Shown here: piece by piece, positions 6,727 through 9,584 of the stretch
How positions within the stretch are numbered: position 1 is the stretch's first letter
Layout: the number at the start of each line of letters is the position of its first letter
Origin: Dehalococcoidales bacterium
GTDB taxonomy: Bacteria; Chloroflexota; Dehalococcoidia; Dehalococcoidales; JAQTRN01
DNA length: 9,584 nt
Assembly: GCA_028711795.1 (NCBI GenBank)
Contig: JAQTRN010000022.1
Coordinates: 1 to 9,584, forward strand
Direction: 5' to 3'
The notes under the pieces: generated by a model
Seen by the model: the letters and a program-made list of their open reading frames with translations, nothing else
Databases searched by the model: none
Told to the model about the DNA's origin: nothing
Made by a program: the position numbers and the translations under genes

Positions 6727-7794
6727 ATGTCAACGAAACGCGATTACTATGAAGTCCTCGGCGTCGGCAGAAATGCCACCGATGAGGAAATAAAGAAGGC
6801 TTTCCGGAGTCTGGCTTTTAAATACCACCCGGATCACAATAACGGGGACGGCGCCGAGGGTAAGTTCAAAGAAATAAACGAGGCTTATCAGGTGCTCTCG
6901 GACCCGGACAAACGGACCGCCTATGACCGCTTCGGCCATAACGGAGGAGAGGCTGTCTTTGGCCGTGGTTTTGAGGGGTTTGATTTCGGCGGCTTTGGTG
7001 ATATCTTTGACGCCTTCTTCGGTGACGCCACCACCGGCGCCCGCCAGGCGCCCCAACGGGGCCCGGACCTCAACTATCGTGTCGCCGTCACTTTTGAGGA
7101 AGCGGTTTTTGGCTGCGAGAAAGAACTGAATATCTCCCGCACCGAGAACTGCTCGATATGCCACGGTATGCGTAGCCGGCCGGGCAGCCAACCGGTACGG
7201 TGCCCCAACTGCAACGGTACCGGCCAGGTGCAGCGGGTCCATCAGAGCTTGTTCGGTCGCTTCGCTACCAGCACGCCCTGCTCACAGTGCCAGGGGGAGG
7301 GCAGGATCATCAAAGACCCCTGCCCGCAGTGCCGCGGTACCGGTAAGGAGAAGCAACAACGCCACATCATGGTCAAAATACCCGCCGGTGTTGATGATAG
7401 CACCCAGATACGTATTACCGCTGAGGGCGAGGCCGGCATCAGGGGCGGTCCGCCCGGTGATCTGTATACAACCCTATCGGTAGCGCCACACCAGTTCTTT
7501 ACCAGGGAAGGCAACCATATTCTGTACCAGCTACCGATCAACTTCGCTCAGGCGGCACTCGGCGCCGAGGTGGAAGTCCCCACACTCGAAGGTAAAGTCA
7601 AAATTAAAATCCAGCCCGGCTGCCAGACAGGTAAAGTCTACCAGCTAAAGAATAAAGGCATCCCCCACCTTAACCGGAACGGGCGGGGCGATCAGTTAGT
7701 GACGCTGTTGGTAGTCACTCCGGAGAAGCTAACCAAGGAACAACGCCAGTTGTTCGAGCGGCTAGCGGACAGTCTGGAACCGCCGCCAGGCTAA
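6727..7794 (+). CDS. dnaJ: DnaJ, Hsp40 co-chaperone
   Basis: This 355-residue type I Hsp40 stimulates the DnaK ATPase and presents unfolded proteins. The J domain covers residues 5-70 (RDYYEVLGVGRNATDEEIKK) with HPD at 34-36. A short Gly/Phe-rich stretch lies at about 73-100 (GFEGFDFGGFGDIFDAFFG). The zinc-binding domain has all eight cysteines: 142/145, 159/162, 185/188 and 199/202. The last three repeats are complete CxxCxGxG, but the first reads CSICHGMR, with Arg149 in place of the final glycine. C-terminal beta-domains follow (KIPAGVDDSTQIRI, GDLYTTLSV, QPGCQTGKVYQLKNKG, GRGDQLV). An in-frame TAG at 6718 and the J-domain alignment fix the ATG at 6727. I see no good Shine-Dalgarno sequence just before it. 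Last gene of the operon, facing gpsA. Confidence 0.96.
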   Translation: MSTKRDYYEVLGVGRNATDEEIKKAFRSLAFKYHPDHNNGDGAEGKFKEINEAYQVLSDPDKRTAYDRFGHNGGEAVFGRGFEGFDFGGFGDIFDAFFGDATTGARQAPQRGPDLNYRVAVTFEEAVFGCEKELNISRTENCSICHGMRSRPGSQPVRCPNCNGTGQVQRVHQSLFGRFATSTPCSQCQGEGRIIKDPCPQCRGTGKEKQQRHIMVKIPAGVDDSTQIRITAEGEAGIRGGPPGDLYTTLSVAPHQFFTREGNHILYQLPINFAQAALGAEVEVPTLEGKVKIKIQPGCQTGKVYQLKNKGIPHLNRNGRGDQLVTLLVVTPEKLTKEQRQLFERLADSLEPPPG

Positions 7795-7809
7795 ACAGGG
7801 AAGACAAGC

Positions 7810-7828
7810 CCCGGCAATGTCAGCCGGG
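7810..7828 (+). terminator. Weak candidate terminator hairpin after dnaJ
   Basis: CCCGGC (7810-7815) and GCCGGG (7823-7828) form a perfect six-base stem with a seven-base loop, 15 bases after the dnaJ stop. Only two T residues follow, so intrinsic termination would be weak. The position at the end of the operon supports a role. Confidence 0.4.
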
Positions 7829-7832
7829 TTGA

Positions 7833-7857
7833 GAGGCACGGGAGACGGGAATGCCTC
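7833..7857 (-). terminator. Weak hairpin at the convergent end of gpsA
   Basis: GAGGCA (7833-7838) and TGCCTC (7852-7857) form a six-base stem with a 13-base loop. On the minus strand the stem begins within the gpsA stop codon. There is no U-run on either strand, so a terminator role is only suggested by its place in the gap. Confidence 0.25.
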
Positions 7858-8908
7858 AGGAGCGCCGGCGGTACCGGAACAGCGAGGATAATCTCCATTT
7901 CCGGCCGGCCAGTTCGTGTTTACCCCTGGTACCGAGTAGTTCGGCTATTGTCTGACGCGGGTCGGCGTTTTCATACAGGATATGATAAATCTTTTCGGTA
8001 ATCGGCATCCCCAACCCGAGTTGTTTTGCCAGATTCCAGACAGCAACAGTAGTGGATACCCCTTCGGCAACGCCGGTCATTGTTTTCGTTATCTCTTCCA
8101 GCGAACGCCCCTTAGTCAGTTCGAATCCTAAATAGTGGTTACGGCTCAGCGGGCTGGCACAGGTGGCAATCAGGTCACCCAGACCAGCCAGTCCCGAAAG
8201 TGTCAGGGGACTCGCTCCCATGGCCACACCGAGAGCCGCCATCTCCGTCAGGCCACGGGTAATAAAGGCCGCCTTAGCATTATCACCCAAGTTCAGCCCA
8301 TCGACCATGCCGGCGCCCAGCGCCACGATATTCTTCAGGGCTCCCCCCAGCTCGACCCCGATGACATCGGTATTGGTATAAATCGAGAAATTAGGGGTCG
8401 ATAGCAGGTTCTGCGCCTTGACAGCTACGGCTTCATCAACCGCGGCTACTACTGAAGCGGCTGGCAAATCGTTGAGGATCTCCCGGGCCAAGTTAGGTCC
8501 GGACAGAACACAGATATTCGGGTGGAAGTGGGGGTCAATCTCCTCAGCGATAACCTGAGACATGCGCTGGTTAGTACCGATCTCCAGTCCCTTGGCAGCA
8601 CTGATTATCAGGGTTGGCTTTCGCAGGTAGTCCCTGACCAACCGGATATTCTGCCGCATGGTCTGGGAGGGCACTACCAGAATGACCGCCCCCGCGTTGG
8701 CCAGGGCTTCACTCATGGAACTGGTGACGGTTAACTTATCAGGGAAACTAACCCGGGGAAGTCTTTCGGGGAAGGATCTACCCCGGCGCAGGGTAGCAGC
8801 TTCTCGCTCGGTCCGCGCCCATAACCTCACCTCCACCCCTTTACGAGCGAGGACGACTCCCAGGGTTACTCCCCAACTGGTGGTGCCGATGACAGCAATC
8901 CTGGGCAT
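7856..8908 (-). CDS. gpsA: Glycerol-3-phosphate dehydrogenase [NAD(P)+], GpsA
   Basis: This 350-residue cytosolic enzyme reduces dihydroxyacetone phosphate to sn-glycerol 3-phosphate, the backbone of phospholipids. The N-terminal Rossmann domain begins MPRIAVIGTTSWG; the loop is GTTSWG (8-13) instead of the more common GAGSWG. Further signatures are VVPSQTMR (78-85), AAKG with Lys106, SGPNLAREI (136-144), ALKNIVALGAGMVDG with Lys192, the likely catalytic lysine, and GLAGLGDLIATCASPLSRN (239-257). The last 15 residues (RKWRLSSLFRYRRRS) are a basic tail, so the protein is a little longer than the usual 330-340. The ATG at 8908 comes two bases after the plsY stop, with only a weak AGAG upstream, suggesting coupled translation. 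Convergent with dnaJ. Confidence 0.95.
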   Translation of the reverse strand: MPRIAVIGTTSWGVTLGVVLARKGVEVRLWARTEREAATLRRGRSFPERLPRVSFPDKLTVTSSMSEALANAGAVILVVPSQTMRQNIRLVRDYLRKPTLIISAAKGLEIGTNQRMSQVIAEEIDPHFHPNICVLSGPNLAREILNDLPAASVVAAVDEAVAVKAQNLLSTPNFSIYTNTDVIGVELGGALKNIVALGAGMVDGLNLGDNAKAAFITRGLTEMAALGVAMGASPLTLSGLAGLGDLIATCASPLSRNHYLGFELTKGRSLEEITKTMTGVAEGVSTTVAVWNLAKQLGLGMPITEKIYHILYENADPRQTIAELLGTRGKHELAGRKWRLSSLFRYRRRS

Positions 8909-8910
8909 TA

Positions 8911-9584
8911 CTACTCTATACTCTTTGTGGCGGGTTCTTCTACCTTTTGAGCTTTTTCGCCAAGCCGGCGCTCCCGGCCGGTGACCAATCGCCGGATATT
9001 ATCCCGGTGCATGACGATAATGATGATTGCCCCGATCAGGGCATAGGCCAGGTATTCGACGGGAAAGCCATTCATGATAGTCAGTGGTACCAGTATGGCA
9101 TAGGCGCCGACCGCGCCGGCAATAGAACCCAGTGAGGCATAGCGAGTGAGGCCGGCCCCAATGAATAGAATCTCACCGCCAAAGAGGGCCGCCACCGGGC
9201 ACAGGGCAACCAGACCACCCATGAAGGTAGCCACGCCCCGGCCACCTTTGAACTTGAGGAAGATGGACCAGTTGTGACCGGCGATGGCCGCCAGGGCCGC
9301 CAGACACTGAGCCACCAGGCCGCCAAAGGCCAAATTACCGATGATCAGGTAACCCTTACCTACTATCAGTCCGGCAAAGACCACCGCCAGTACGCCCTTA
9401 AGCACATCCAGGCCAGCCACCAGCACCGCTGCTTTCTTACCCACAGTTCGGAGCACATTGGTGGCCCCGATCTTACCACTGCCATATTGCCGGATATCCA
9501 CTTTACGGCTCCGTCTGCTTATCAGCAGGCCGAAAGGGATGGAACCCAGAATGTAACCAATCAGTATTACACTTATGAACTCAA
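8911..9584 (-). CDS. plsY: Glycerol-3-phosphate acyltransferase PlsY (N-terminal codons beyond window)
   Basis: PlsY is an integral membrane enzyme that moves an acyl group from acyl phosphate to glycerol 3-phosphate, giving lysophosphatidate. The frame stays open to the window edge, giving 223 visible residues. A GTG at 9501 is internal: upstream codons encode the conserved first membrane helix and loop (ISVILIGYILGSIPFGLLIS, then RRSRKVD). Motif 1 is GSGKIGATN (GSGNIGATN is usual), motif 2 is GHNWSIFLKFKGGRGVAT, and motif 3 is HRDNIRRLVTG near the C-terminus. Hydrophobic stretches between these fit about six or seven membrane helices. No in-frame ATG is visible, so the start lies just past 9584; family length (roughly 200-220) suggests only a few residues are missing. 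It is transcribed ahead of gpsA, which makes its substrate. Confidence 0.94.
   Translation of the reverse strand, partial: EFISVILIGYILGSIPFGLLISRRSRKVDIRQYGSGKIGATNVLRTVGKKAAVLVAGLDVLKGVLAVVFAGLIVGKGYLIIGNLAFGGLVAQCLAALAAIAGHNWSIFLKFKGGRGVATFMGGLVALCPVAALFGGEILFIGAGLTRYASLGSIAGAVGAYAILVPLTIMNGFPVEYLAYALIGAIIIIVMHRDNIRRLVTGRERRLGEKAQKVEEPATKSIE

Overview
This window looks like ordinary chromosomal DNA, moderately GC-rich by eye. It most resembles a Chloroflexota bacterium of the Dehalococcoidia type. That is an inference from three things: the gene order hrcA-grpE-dnaK-dnaJ under one CIRCE-type operator, a GpsA with a GTTSWG nucleotide-binding loop, and a secreted protein made of Asp-box and fibronectin type III-like repeats. 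No mobile element, CRISPR array, tRNA or rRNA gene was seen.

Layout. Positions 1-2618 (minus strand) hold the first 872 codons of a large exported protein whose C-terminus lies outside the window. It has a signal peptide, at least seven Asp-box (BNR-like) motifs, one complete fibronectin type III-like domain and the start of a second. Positions 2619-3014 are a divergent intergenic region. It carries a sigma-A-type promoter and a near-canonical CIRCE operator directly before hrcA, plus a weaker candidate promoter facing the surface-protein gene. Positions 3015-7794 (plus strand) hold the heat-shock operon: hrcA (repressor), grpE (nucleotide exchange factor), dnaK (Hsp70) and dnaJ (Hsp40). A long inverted repeat lies between dnaK and dnaJ. 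Positions 7795-7855 are a short convergent gap with two small hairpins. Positions 7856-9584 (minus strand) hold gpsA and, upstream of it, plsY, whose first few codons are beyond the window edge.

How the genes work together. HrcA should bind the CIRCE element overlapping the predicted transcription start and repress its own operon. DnaJ delivers substrates to DnaK and stimulates its ATPase, and GrpE exchanges ADP for ATP. GpsA makes sn-glycerol 3-phosphate and PlsY acylates it, the first two steps of phospholipid synthesis; their genes are two bases apart.

I found no convincing new biological system. The points most worth a second look are the CIRCE variant with matching changes in both half-sites next to an HrcA that has lost a usually conserved wing arginine, the substitutions in DnaK's ATP-binding motifs, the competing RNA hairpins between dnaK and dnaJ, and the large surface protein, which is easily missed because it runs off the window.
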